This document shows, in pieces, positions 42,522 through 52,879 of a DNA stretch of 64,000 nucleotides. The stretch spans positions 858,001 to 922,000 of the forward strand of contig JABAKD010000017.1 of the NCBI GenBank assembly GCA_012845835.1. The letters run 5' to 3'. The notes beneath the pieces were generated by a model, which was not told the DNA's origin, searched no databases, and was given only the letters and a program-made list of their open reading frames with translations. A program made the translations under genes and the position numbers. The stretch's first letter is position 1; the number at the start of each line of letters is the position of its first letter. The DNA is from Undaria pinnatifida (lineage: Eukaryota > Sar > Phaeophyceae > Laminariales > Alariaceae).

Positions 42522-43044
42522 CGAACGGAACTCGTTTTTGGGGCGGCCAGGACCCGCTCCTCTGCCGCCACCGGTCGAGCCTTTCGGGACGTTGTTATTC
42601 GGGTAGGACGCACGAGTGGCTCCGTGCTTAGACTGTCGAACATCGGAGACCCCGCCGCCGCCACCGCCACCACCACCAACCCCACCAACACCAACAACAC
42701 CACCAACAACACCACCAACAACACCACCAACAACACCACCACTACCAACACCGCCAACACCACAACCAACGCCACCAATACCACCACTAGCACCATCACC
42801 ACCGCTACCTCCGCCAGCGCCACCACCACCGCCACCGTCACCGCCACCGGTACCGGTACCGTCGCCCCGAGAAAGGTTAGATGGACGCTTCCCGGTAACA
42901 ACAGCAGCGGCAGACGGGCACGAAAACTCTGATTTGACGCGTTTCGTTTTGGTGGCGGGGTGTATACGGCCGACCCTCTGACAGTGCAGCCCTCCAGTAG
43001 CCTCCAGGTTCTGTTTGAGCTTTTCTCTAAACGCCGCTCTTCCA
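42522..43044 (-). CDS. Gly-rich exon with GRPK (AT-hook-like) end
   Basis: On the minus strand a strong acceptor is formed by over 100 nt of almost pure pyrimidine (43190-43073) followed by TCGGTGGCAG|TGG at 43045/43044. The exon runs 523 nt to a donor-like CCGTTCG|GTGAGG at 42522/42521 (phase 2 in, phase 0 out). The first third is mixed and charged (AAFREKLKQNLEATGG, then KTKRVKSEF), the middle is poly-Gly with GVVGG repeats (coded by CCAACAACA repeats on the plus strand), and the end has GAGPGRPKNEFRS, a single AT-hook-like GRPK core. The upstream poly-Pro in the same frame is the translated pyrimidine tract and is not coding in this model. It may belong to the same gene as the exons at 41580 and 36688. 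Confidence 0.5.
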
Positions 43045-43072
43045 CTGCCACCGAGAAGAGGCGTTTTTGGCC

Positions 43073-43190
43073 AAGTGGGGGGGGGAGGGGGGAGGGGAAG
43101 GAGAGGGAGGGATGAGAGGGGGGGGGGGGGGAAGTGGGGGGGGGGAAGATAGGGGCAGGGAAGGGATGACGGGGAGGGGGAGAGATACCT
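43073..43190. repeat. G-rich tract (giant polypyrimidine tract on minus)
   Basis: Nearly uninterrupted G with A on the plus strand, including runs of 8-12 G. On the minus strand it precedes the acceptor at 43045. Similar G/A-rich tracts occur at 44172-44203 and 46350-46405. Confidence 0.8.
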
Positions 43191-43194
43191 GTGT

Positions 43195-44330
43195 TGCTTT
43201 GCCAACAAAGCAAAAAAATGCGGTAGAACCTATCACGCTAAATATATATTGACACCGGGGTGTTGTCAAAACCAGCCCCGCACAATTCCCTGCGGGTCAT
43301 TCAGCGCTCTGCGCTCTTTCGCTGGCATCCACCGAAGCCCCCAAATGGCATCCCACGCCCGAGAAAACTCAACCAAGTCGTTATATTTATGTAGTCTGAT
43401 CTGTTGTTAGCTTGTCCTGTGTCCTGCAACAATTGGAAAAATCCGGTGCGCCGCGGCCACATGGTGAACCCTGTGCACCGCCGCGACGCAAGTTCCAGCG
43501 ATTTCGCCGCCAGTTTAGGCAACTTTCACGGCCACTGCTGTCGCGGTGGTAAGGTTTAAGCAAATCGCCCAAGGTTCGCCTTGTTCTCGTGTATTCAGGC
43601 AAAGAAGGTATTTCGGGGTGGTGGACTTATGGGGTCGAGTTACAGACGCCGCAATCGGCTTGAAAAATGTGCCTCAAAAACAACGAAATGTGTACAAAAA
43701 CACCGCGTTGTAATGTAGTAGCGCTAGATCACAAAAACAACTTGTACGTACGGGTTGGGTTGCCCATCGGTACCACAGGGGAAAAGTATCTTGGCCACAG
43801 TATGAGGAAAGTTACCATCCAACCGCCTGGACCCCTTGTTTTCAAACTTCAGCGACGCTGTCGCGGTGCTGACAGGTCACCAAAACTGCTGCCGAATTGC
43901 CACACTGTACTGATGATATCGACTAATCCATCGTACCTGTAGGGTTGTGTACTTTTGGATCTGATGTGAGGCTGGAGTTAAGCTAAGGTAAAGCTGGGAA
44001 TTATCGTACAAAAATATTACGTTGTCGAGGTTGTTCCAGGTCTGAATTTCGGCATGGCTTGGCCCGCACAAAAAAACAAAAACGTGGGCAAAGCAACACA
44101 GGTGAAGGCAGCAGCGGTCACACAGCAGTGGTATTGGCGTTCGTCGAATTATGTACTACGATGTTGTACCTTCGGGGGGGGAGGGGGGAGGGGGGGGAGG
44201 GCATCGCTTCTTCGAAGAACAAAAAACGGCAATCTCTGCTTTCGCGTGGAGCATTTGGAACCGACGCGGGCTGCGATAGAGGCGCACCACGTTTTTCGAA
44301 CTGATTTTTGAGGACAATAAACCTGCTTTT
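43195..44330. other. intergenic or intron
   Basis: The word GGCAAAGCAACACAGGT occurs at about 43205 (minus) and 44087 (plus), each next to a poly-G/A tract. This is an inverted pair of a small element. No gene is supported. Confidence 0.4.
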
Positions 44331-44565
44331 ATCGCGGACGATGGAAAATCCCTCGGCCTATGCCTATGTAGGCACACGACGAGAATCACCATGCCGAAAA
44401 AGAATATGAACTTCTTTGCTGCGATTGAGGGTTAAGAAGCCCCCGTCAGTCAGAAACCATTTCTGCCAAAAAGATGTATACCTTAATAGTCATTCAGAAA
44501 CCATTTTCGCGAAAAAAAATGTATGCCTTCATAGCTCTATATCGTAGCACGCGTGTTTCGTACAG
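44330..44565 (+). repeat. AT-rich dispersed repeat ending in CGTAGCACGCG
   Basis: GCGATTGAGGGTTAAGAAGC, AGTCAGAAACCATTTCTGCC and ATATCGTAGCACGCGTGTTT are in order. Related copies are 24220-24314 and 46970-47075. An internal duplication (CATTTCTGCC...ATGTATACCTT and CATTTTCGCG...ATGTATGCCTT) is seen. Confidence 0.6.
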
Positions 44566-44639
44566 GCGGTGTTGTTGTTCTTTTACAGAGCTGTGCCCAC
44601 CACAACATGTCGGCACTTAGAAGGTCTTTCGCAAAAAAG

Positions 44640-45360
44640 AAAAAAGAAAAAAAAAAATCGCTACGGCGGAGGGTGTGCACCAACCATTGTTGTTTTTGCC
44701 CTCCGAGGGTGTTGGCTTGACAAGCTGCTTTCTATGCCTACACTCGACGAAATTGGAAGTAAACTAGCACTGCAAAGCCGATGAACAACACCCATGGCCC
44801 AGGCACAAGAACAAAAAGCATGCTACAAAAAAAATAAAATAGTAGTTTTGGGTTACGATTGGCTAAGGAGCGCCCGTCATGCAGGGGGAAAAAAAAAAGG
44901 CCAAAAATGCTCACCTCTATCACACCACACGTCTATCGTTGCACAATGCCCGAGACAGCAGGAGGGAAGAAAGGTCAAAGGAAGTAAGGCCCAGGAAGCC
45001 GTATTGCACACTATGTCTAGAAAAATGGACGTATTTGCGTCCTATTAAGAGTGTTTTCCAGTTTGCGGCACACCGATACAGGAAAGCCTTGCGGTCCTTC
45101 GAGCCCCCCCTAGCAGCAAGCTACTTGGCCAGTAGCCATTGCGACCAAAGCTACGGTACCATAAGGGTTGTGTATGTTTTTTTTTGTTGTGTTTTTTTGG
45201 AGCGGGTCGGGGTCACTATGATAGCGCGAGCGATCCACCCCCCTGTTCTTTGCGGTCGTCGTCTAATAATAGTGCTGTTTTCAGTTTTCGATATGAATTC
45301 TTAATGGGACGGTTAGCTACCTAACGTCGTGTGGTCATTGAGGTACAGAGTCACTCGGGC
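44640..45360. other. element end plus intergenic DNA
   Basis: It begins with GCTACGGCGGAGGGTGTGCA and CCAACCATTGTTGTTTTTGC, the terminal module shared with 28825-28885 and 61880-61935. The rest holds short frames on both strands without domains. Confidence 0.45.
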
Positions 45361-45365
45361 GAGTA

Positions 45366-45776
45366 TGACAGTACGATAGTGTGATATGATAGTATGATAT
45401 GATAGTACGATATGATAGTATGATATGATAGTATGATATGATAGTATGATATGATAGTGTCATATGATAGTATCATATGATAGTATGATATGATAGTATG
45501 ATATGATATTAATTATATGATATGATAGTATGATATGATAGTATGAGATGATAGTATGATATGATAGTATGATATGATAGTATGATATGATAGTATACAT
45601 GATAATATGATATGATAGTATGATATGATAGTACATGGTATGATGTGATAGAATGATATGATATTGATAGCATGATGTGATAGTATGATACGATAGTATG
45701 ATACGATAGTATGATACGATAGTATGATAAAGTAGTATGATATGATAGTATGATATGATAGTATGATAGTATGATA
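45366..45776. repeat. 13-bp array AGTATGATATGAT, ~30 copies
   Basis: Tandem 13-bp units AGTATGATATGAT with variants (AGTACGATATGAT, AGTGTCATATGAT, AGTATGATACGAT). The 136-codon Ser/Tyr/His/Ile minus frame is an artefact. Confidence 0.95.
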
Positions 45777-45779
45777 CCT

Positions 45780-46890
45780 CAAACTAGGTAGTGAAAATTG
45801 GGGGTAGCCCCCTACCGAAGCCTTTGCCTTGCACCTTGTTCTGTCATCTTCCACGAGGGGAAATTCAACTGACAAGATGCAACAAATGTGTGTCCGGTGT
45901 TGCGCAAGAGGCAAGTCGTGCAAGGAAAGTTAATATATGGAAGTAGGTTTTAGGTATCATTTGGAAGTAGAGTTTTCTCTTCTTCCTGTCGGTCGGGTAC
46001 CATGTTCTTGGAGGGAGCGACGTTTTGAACCGGGCATTGTCGAAGGAAAAAGACAACAATTTCGCCAAAAACAATACCAACACATGCACATAACCGTACG
46101 TGCCAACGAAAAGAGAAATGATGGAAATTCCTGAACAGGACACAAGCGGCAACCGTTTGTTGGGTAGTTTTTGTTGTTGTTGAAGGTATGAATATTATAT
46201 GGTATTTGATGTATGCGTTCACCTTGCGAGTTCGATAGCGGTGACGGAACGGCTGTCAGCCGAGTCAACATCGGAGCTTGTCGACAGAGTAGCCGCGATC
46301 GCCTGCAGCGGGTTTCAATCAACAAGGTCAGGAAAGGCGACACAGCGGCGGGGGGAGGGGGGTCACGGCGGGGGGGGGGCAGGCGGGATCGGGGCGGAAA
46401 CGGGGGGATATTCAACATCTATCCCCTGAGGCTATAATTCTCGAATGGATTTTGGTGAGTGGTTGTTACATAGGAGGATAAGTGAGGTGGGCAGGGCGAG
46501 GGGCACGGGAGATTGTAGACGTTTTGCAGCGTGTTCAAGGGACCGTTCAAAATGTTCGTGTGGTTGCCTCACAATATTTCGCCAACTAACTGCCGCAGGC
46601 GCGACTATTCCTAGCCTCGACCGTTGGAGCGAAACGTTCAACAGACTCTATATTTTATTCTTGTGTGTGCGCTTTGGTCCCCGCATTTCATCCACTGCCG
46701 CATGCCCGAATGGTTCCGGCCACAAAGGTGCTTTACTCGAATACTATTCATAGTACGGTATTAAAATAGTGCTATCAATAATAGTGGTAGTAGTAGTACT
46801 GCAAGCACTTTTCACGGTAGACGTGCCCTGTTTATTTTCTGAAGTTCGCCCTCGCGTGACACACTGTACTCCATCTATACACCCCACCGA
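45780..46890. other. intergenic or intron; G tracts at 46350-46405
   Basis: No supported gene. The 153-codon minus frame at 45957-46418 starts inside the C-rich complement of the G tract and lacks a domain. Confidence 0.4.
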
Positions 46891-46894
46891 AAAA

Positions 46895-47075
46895 AAACGG
46901 ATTTTGAGAAAGGGGAGTGCAACTTCGACCCCCATGGCCTAGGCATACAATAAAATCGTTTGTCGAGAAAAAAACAACGAAACTCCGACGATTTCTAGCT
47001 AAGAAGGGCCCCCGGCATTTCAGAAAATATTCTGACCAAAAGTTCTAGACCCTTAACGCAGCACGCGTCTGCACA
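46895..47075 (+). repeat. AT-rich dispersed repeat ending in GCAGCACGCGTC
   Basis: CCATGGCCTAGGCATACAAT, CGACGATTTCTAGCTAAGAA, CGGCATTTCAGAAAATATTC and CTTAACGCAGCACGCGTCTG occur in order. Related to 24190-24314 and 44330-44565. Confidence 0.6.
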
Positions 47076-48590
47076 CCTGTTGACGGACCACCGGGTCTTG
47101 AATTTTACTGACGTCGTAAAGCACTTGTTGAGCCGCTTCCTGAGCGCAAGCCATGTACCTTTCCAATTCTGCAAGCCGTAAAAAGGCAGCAAGGAAAAAC
47201 AAAAAACAAAAAACCATAGCGTTGCTGAGAAATTGTTCGGGTAGTATACTTCGCGTAAGAACGCCGTGAAAATGCACCAAAGTGATTGCGACCCCACCGC
47301 GCGAGCTATGGTGGAGGTACGAGCCGGGCCAGCTGTGAGACTTAGAATCAGTCATGAGGTAGTGCCTCGTGAACTACAACGAGTCAGGGCTTGAAGTTTG
47401 GAAACAATGACCCTGACACATCAAATAATGCAGACAATAAAAAACAATATATTGAAAAATTGTGACATATATATTCATATTTCGACTCGAACTCGAGGAC
47501 ATATCGGCGAAAACTCGAAAACGCCATTTTTTTAACACTAATTCCATAACCAAATGTTCGTTTCCGATTAAGGTGAAAGTGACGGTGGCGGTGTAGACAT
47601 CACTGAGCACACCACAAGGAACAGATCGACATCGGTTTTTACAGCCCAATTCGCCGATCGTCACAGGATACGGACAAAACGAGATCCCATGCGTCGTAAT
47701 ACAAGTGTAATAACAATACGAAGTGTTACGAGGAAACAAAAAGAAAGTAATTTCCGCGATGCACAGCTCATTTTGGCGATTTTCCATCTGGAATGTGAAC
47801 ACCCGTATTCGTGACGCTCGTGCGAAGACATGTCTTGCCTGGATTCTCCATTTCGGGTTTTTCACATGAGTTTCAGCCGCGCTTCTACTGTTTTGGGATT
47901 ACATTTTCGGCCGAATCTCTCGCAAAATAGAAACAAAATAAACTAACCTCCCGCAAAATAGAAACAAAATAAAATAACCCGTTTAAAAAAAAAGGCTCGG
48001 TTGCTGGATGAACAATGCCGTGTCAAATTGCCATAATATATCCAAGTGCGTAAAATTGGGGGGTGCGTGGCCGATCTCCTGTTGTTTTTAAACGGTCTTG
48101 GCTGTCCCAGCGCGTAGCAATTTTTGGTTGTTGTTTCATGTTTCTGAACGACATGAACGACATGGGCTCCTTAGCCCAAAATCGTCGGGGTTTCATTCTC
48201 TTTTTTGCGATATTAGTGTTTTTATATGATATCTAGACCATGAGTCTGTTAATCTGATTTGAAAATTCGGTTTATAGCAGTGATGCACCCAGTTTTAGAC
48301 CACCCCCTGACAAGCCAATTCAGGTGGTCTCATCTTCACTCACGGTCTGTCTTACAGTATATTTTCATACTCCAAAAAATCATGCCAGGCTAATTTCAAG
48401 CACGTTCTTCTTCGTGATAACGCGCAAGACGTTGAGGCCGCAGTAGCACTGACAGCAATAGCACAGCAGTAGCACAGCAGTAGCACAGCACAGCCCACCA
48501 CAGCACAAGTAGAGTCCTTCCATGGTAGGGGTGCATCAGAACGTTCCAAGATTTTTCTGGGGCCCTAACATGAGGAGGGGGTGAACATCA
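47076..48590. other. intergenic or intron
   Basis: A reversed fragment of the AT-rich repeat (GGGCTCCTTAGCCCAAAATC, 48166-48185) and short CAGCAGTAGCA repeats (48450-48490) are present. The 163-codon minus frame at 47374-47865 has no recognisable domain and sits in AT-rich DNA, so I do not call it. Confidence 0.4.
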
Positions 48591-49010
48591 ACATCATCAT
48601 CCGTCATCCATCATCCATCATCCATCATCACTCGAGATATGACTTCGAAGACATTCGTTCGCGAAACCCGACTAATGATTATGTGCGTTAGCCCTACTGT
48701 AAATCAAAGATACTCGTAAAATTATCGTACTACCAGATAGTTCCACGCCTGAGGACCTCAACCGGTCAAACGCGTTTGGCCCAAGAAAACACAACCCGTA
48801 CCGCGGGAGTTGTACTTGACGTGGTAGAACAAGTTATCAGAACCTAAAACAGTCACTATAGTCTATCTAGCGTCTCCTGAAACGAAATATATCGATTGCG
48901 TATGTCACCCCCCGCACGTGTTATGAGTGTATGACGCCTTTCAGACACCTCCGTGGCAACAAACCCCCTCACAACCCGAAAACGGTCGTCGCACCGGAGC
49001 AAAAAGTCCT
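48590..49010. other. intergenic or intron; (CATCATC)n at 48595-48630
   Basis: A short CATCATC heptamer run, otherwise nothing supported. Confidence 0.45.
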
Positions 49011-49016
49011 ACTTAC

Positions 49017-49295
49017 CGGCCAGCCCCGTCGCCTTTCTCGGCCTCCCCTTCTTTCTGATCGCCCCCTTCTCTTTAGAAACTCCCTTGTCTGCCCCGTCTT
49101 TGCGCACACCACCGCCACCGCATCCACCACCTCCTCCACCACCGCCACCACCACTACCACCACCAAGACCAATATTAACACTCCCAGAAGGTAGCACGTT
49201 GTCGGTAGGGGGCGTCGAACAAACGACCGCCGGAACTCCCACGGCAGACCCACACGCAAGAGAAGAAGCGGATGCTGATGCTACTGGGAATTGAG
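49017..49295 (-). CDS. Gly-rich AT-hook exon
   Basis: On the minus strand an excellent acceptor (CTCCCCACCGCCTCTTCAG|C after about 30 pyrimidines) lies at 49296/49295 and a near-consensus donor GGCCG|GTAAGTAGG at 49017/49016. The exon is 279 nt, phase 1 at both ends. It encodes an Ala/Ser/Val-rich start, a Gly10-type run, and then IRKKGRPRKATGLAG, which is a canonical AT-hook (GRP core flanked by basic residues) for minor-groove DNA binding. The Myb exon candidate 2.7 kb upstream ends in phase 1, so the two could be joined in frame. The Gly-run is encoded by ACC/CCA repeats on the plus strand. Confidence 0.6.
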
Positions 49296-49299
49296 CTGA

Positions 49300-49915
49300 A
49301 GAGGCGGTGGGGAGGAGGGGGAGAGGGGCGGGAGCCGCCTTGACGGGGGCCGGGGCGGGGGCTGGTGGGGGCTTAACCCCGCCGTGTACCTCTCGCGTCA
49401 ACCGTCGCACGTTGCGCCGCATGAAGGAATACCTGGTTTTCGTATTTTCGTTTGCGGGAAGGACGTTTTAGTTGGTTTTGGTGGACGTGTTTCTGACACA
49501 ACAATTAGACGAAAGATTTTGTGTTTTTGTTGTGTTGAATGCCGAAGGAGACTTCGATTGAGTGTAGAAAATACCTATTAACAGAAGAGAATATTGTTGT
49601 ACGTACAGACGTGGAAGCAGATTTTTTTGTGTTCTGCCGTATACGGAGCATCTTTTTGTTCGATGCAGACTGACAAATATATTTTGTGGTTCGCGTGCAA
49701 GATTAAGTGCAGAATGCGTGCGGAAATACGTCTTGTTTTTTCCGTGTCGGAAAAATCCTGCGTCTTTTTTGTTTTTCGTGTGCCATCCTTTCGGACCGAA
49801 CACCTTTTTGGAGACAAAGTTGCTTGAAATTAATATAAGGTGTTTGTTGGCCGTGGTAAATGGGCTAATTAATGTTGGGCTGCAGGGATAATAATTTTGA
49901 AAAAAAGAATGTGTT
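49300..49915. other. intergenic or intron
   Basis: Open minus-strand frames (172 codons at 49468-49986) are AT-rich and lack a domain. Nothing supported. Confidence 0.35.
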
Positions 49916-49919
49916 CGAG

Positions 49920-50145
49920 TCCAGAGCGACAGCAGACCTGGTGCAAACATAATTTCTGATGATGGGCGCGAGCCGTTACCTTCCATTACAGAGCGTCATA
50001 CCGTTGGGTAGGTTCCATTACAGAGCGTCATCAGAACGGGTGCAAACATAATTTCCGATCTGTGCGAGCCATTACCTCTCGAGTACAGAGCGACAGCAGG
50101 GCGAGTGCGAACATAACTTCCGATCGCGGAGCGAATCATTGCCAT
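49920..50145. repeat. ~65-bp tandem repeat, three to four copies
   Basis: The unit begins with AGAGCG(A/T)CA, contains GTGCAAACATAATTTC(T/C)GAT, and ends in CGAGCC(G/A)TTACC. Copies start near 49923, 49991, 50022 and 50086. Confidence 0.8.
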
Positions 50146-51420
50146 TATATTTTTAACGCCAACCTCTGGTAGCCGTATCTATGCTCACCAGTGGTTCTTG
50201 ACCTGGTTGTCTGTCCTTCCAGGCAGGAGCTTCGCGATCTCCGACCAACGGTTCCCTAGCCTGCCTCTCGCGTCCGCCATGATTTGCTCTTCTTCCGGGC
50301 TCCATGCGTTCTTCTTGATGCAAGGGTCTGAATATATATATATTGAACAGGGGATAATGCAGTTGTGTTTACAAAGTATTCGGTCATTTTTGTATAGTTT
50401 TGTTTTTGGCTTATTTTTTACATTGGCTCATGCATTCATTATATCTGGCATACGTTATCAATGGTTGCTATGAACATCCCGGGGAGGCGGCACGTGTCCT
50501 TGTTGGTGCATCTTGATGCAGGGAAGGGTCTGAAAAAAAACACTCGAACGGATTTAATAGGCGTAATGATGCAGTTTTATTAGTATTACCATTATTGTCA
50601 TTCGACAATGTTGCACCAAGAAGAGCTCCAACGTCGGTGACTCATGAACATCTCGAGAAAGAGTCTGTTAGCGTCGGCCACTCATGAACACCTCGAGAAA
50701 GAGTCTGCTAATAACATACCTGGTACGAGTTTCTGATTCACAAAGACGCCAAAACAAAATGACCCTTTCTTTGAAGATCGCCGACGCCATTGTTTAAGGA
50801 CCGAAGTCACAAAACGCAGGGGGATTCGCATGCATATTCAAAAAGTGATACATGTGTAAAAACGGGCGACCGGAATATCACGCAGCTTGCATATATGAGT
50901 ATCAGCCCTTAAATCGATAGAACTCACAGCTCACGTATTTGAAACATACATCCGAAAAAAAAAGTCCGCCACAATTGGACGAGAGTTGTAAACATCCTGC
51001 TGCGCGAGTGCCTAGAGACGACCGTACCACGTACCACTCTGTGCGTGAGTATGATAACCGTGTGGACACTTATAATGCGATAAACTGTTGATTATATTTC
51101 CGGACAGGATGGTAGGCATGATCGACATGCGCGCCGTACGGTGGTCGCCAAACTTCTGCCTGCGCGCTCTTGTCTAGATGCCTGGATTGATCGTACTCAT
51201 CGCTTTTTTTCGGTCGGTGAGCAAGAAGGTCAAGGTGCACGCGCCGGACAGGTCAGAATCCCCGTTTCACGATCTGTGCAACTCCGCACAGATAAATCCT
51301 CGGTTCCTACGTGTATGATCTGTGTGGGCTATGGATCGTATTGCCGCGGGCAAGTCGTATGCTTTGTACGATCTACTAGTAGCACAGCTTTCCTGGGTTG
51401 AAAATCTTGTGTACAGATCC
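50146..51420. other. intergenic; 37-bp duplication at 50635-50708
   Basis: CACTCATGAACA(C/T)CTCGAGAA + AGAGTCTG(T/C)TA is repeated twice in tandem. No gene is supported. Confidence 0.5.
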
Positions 51421-51423
51421 CGC

Positions 51424-51968
51424 ACAACGTAAACCATAACGACAGATATAGGATATATATGATGTATATGATCTACATTAAATGTACGATCTAGATTATT
51501 TAGATTATCTAGATTATCTTTGTGATCTAGATTATGTAGATCAAATAAATTATCTAGATTATCTATTAACAGACTATCTGCGATCTAGATGATATATATG
51601 GTATATACCTGGTATGATCTACATTAGCTAGATCGCCAATAGAAAATCTAGATATAGATAATCTACACGATCTAGATGATCTAGATGGTCTAGGTTACCT
51701 AGATGATCTATTAATATTAATAGATGATCTAGATGATCTAGATGATCTTTTTGATCTAGGTCATCTATATTATCCAGATGGTCTATTAACATATTATCTG
51801 CGATCTAGATGACCTAGATGGTATTCTAACCCTCTATGATGTACATCATCTAGATCATGTAGATCATCAAATAGAAAATATAGATATTCTCGATATTCCA
51901 AATAATCTAGACGATTTAGATTATCTCAATGACCTAGATGACCTAGATAATCTAGATTGTGATCTATC
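51424..51968. repeat. degenerate GATCTAGAT satellite
   Basis: About 540 bp made almost entirely of ATCTAGATGATCTAGATGAT-type words. The core TCTAGA is palindromic, so many alternative foldbacks are possible. A/T-rich with no open frames. Confidence 0.92.
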
Positions 51969-52024
51969 CGATGTGTAATAGCTTCACAAAAAGTCTATCT
52001 TACTATTTACGTATTGACACTCAC

Positions 52025-52185
52025 TGAGATGGTTGTGCCAGCGCTCCCTGCTCTGCTTGCCCGAGCGACCCAAAATCCCGTACGCGGACACCATGTGCTG
52101 CTCCACCACCGCCCAGTTGCGTGTTCCGTGCTGTGCGACCAGTTCTCGAACTGCGTCGTCGTCGGCCTTGGTCCAGGGCCGTCGA
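52025..52185 (-). CDS. Myb/SANT DNA-binding repeat exon
   Basis: The minus strand encodes one complete Myb repeat. RRPWTKADDDAVRELVAQHG forms helix 1 with its Trp, RNWAVVEQHM helix 2 with the second Trp, and GRSGKQSRERWHNHL the recognition helix with the third Trp. This is the usual W-X(18-19)-W-X(18-20)-W architecture, and GR(S/T)GKQ(S/C)RERW(H/Y)NHL is characteristic of R2R3 or 3R Myb proteins. The loop before helix 3 (SAYGIL) is longer than in plant Mybs. The exon is bounded by an acceptor-like CCCATCCCAAAG|T (phase 2) after a C/T-rich stretch and a donor-like CATCTCA|GTGAGTGT (phase 1). It is 161 nt long and cannot be a full gene on its own. The product would be a nuclear transcription factor. 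Open frame beyond the acceptor is Pro-rich translated intron. Confidence 0.75.
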
Positions 52186-52199
52186 CTTTGGGATGGGTC

Positions 52200-52797
52200 A
52201 CAGCGGGGAGAGCGGGGTGGAGTAAGTAAGTTTGTTAAAGCTGTTGACGGGGGATGCCTTCCGGTAAAAGCAACAAAGCAGCAACGCAAAAAATAAACGA
52301 GTATACTGGTACTAAACAGTATGTGTTGTGTGGTGGAGTTTGATGATGGGTGATGTGCGGTGAAGCGGGGGGGGGGAGTGGTGGGTTGGGTCGGGTGGGG
52401 TGAGGAGGGGGGTGGGGTGGGATGGTGGAGGGTGACGTGAGGTCGGGTCGAGTCGGGCGGGGGTGTGGGGTAGAGTGGGGTTGGTCTGGTCTTCGTACGA
52501 AGTCGCACTCTGCCTCCAACGAATCGTCGAGTGCACCTAACTTGCCTCGTAAAAGTATCGCATGTAATGTTTACTCGAGCCTCTTGGCTTGGGTATCATG
52601 GGCTTTTAGCTTTGCGAGAGAGATCTCGTGCGGATACGCATCACTCCGTGTAACCGAGCGAGGGGTGAGCCTCAAGCCGATATCAACAGCAGTGCTGCGA
52701 TACACGTACCAGGTATGAATAGTGTGATTTCAATAGTGTAGGTCTGATCGGCCAAACTTCTTCGGTACCTGCGAAAAATTTCACAACACGTACCAGA

Positions 52798-52833
<36 letters not shown>

Positions 52834-52875
52834 ACCACACCTAAAGACTGGGTTGCATACCACATCTAACATCGA
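52200..52875. other. intron or intergenic; G-rich, (AT)n
   Basis: GGTGGGGT-type G-rich DNA at 52360-52490 (pyrimidine-rich on the minus strand) and an (AT)n run at 52802-52828. A CACGTACCAGGTATGAATAG word lies at 52703. No further exon is identified. Confidence 0.45.
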
Positions 52876-52879
52876 GCCT

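Noticed and set aside
42518-43213. 231-codon minus frame starting in the pyrimidine tract
   Set aside because: It overlaps the Gly-rich exon in another frame and begins in translated C/T tract. It has Val/Leu runs from the repeat and no motif.
45513-45923. 136-codon Ser/Tyr/His/Ile frame
   Set aside because: It is translated 13-bp satellite.
47374-47865. 163-codon minus frame
   Set aside because: It is AT-rich, without a domain, splice signals or codon bias, so a chance frame is the simplest reading.
51984-52508. full 174-codon minus frame containing the Myb repeat as a gene
   Set aside because: The N-terminal part is translated C-rich DNA (Pro/His/Thr) and the C-terminus runs past a GTGAGTGT donor. 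Only the exon with the Myb repeat is supported.
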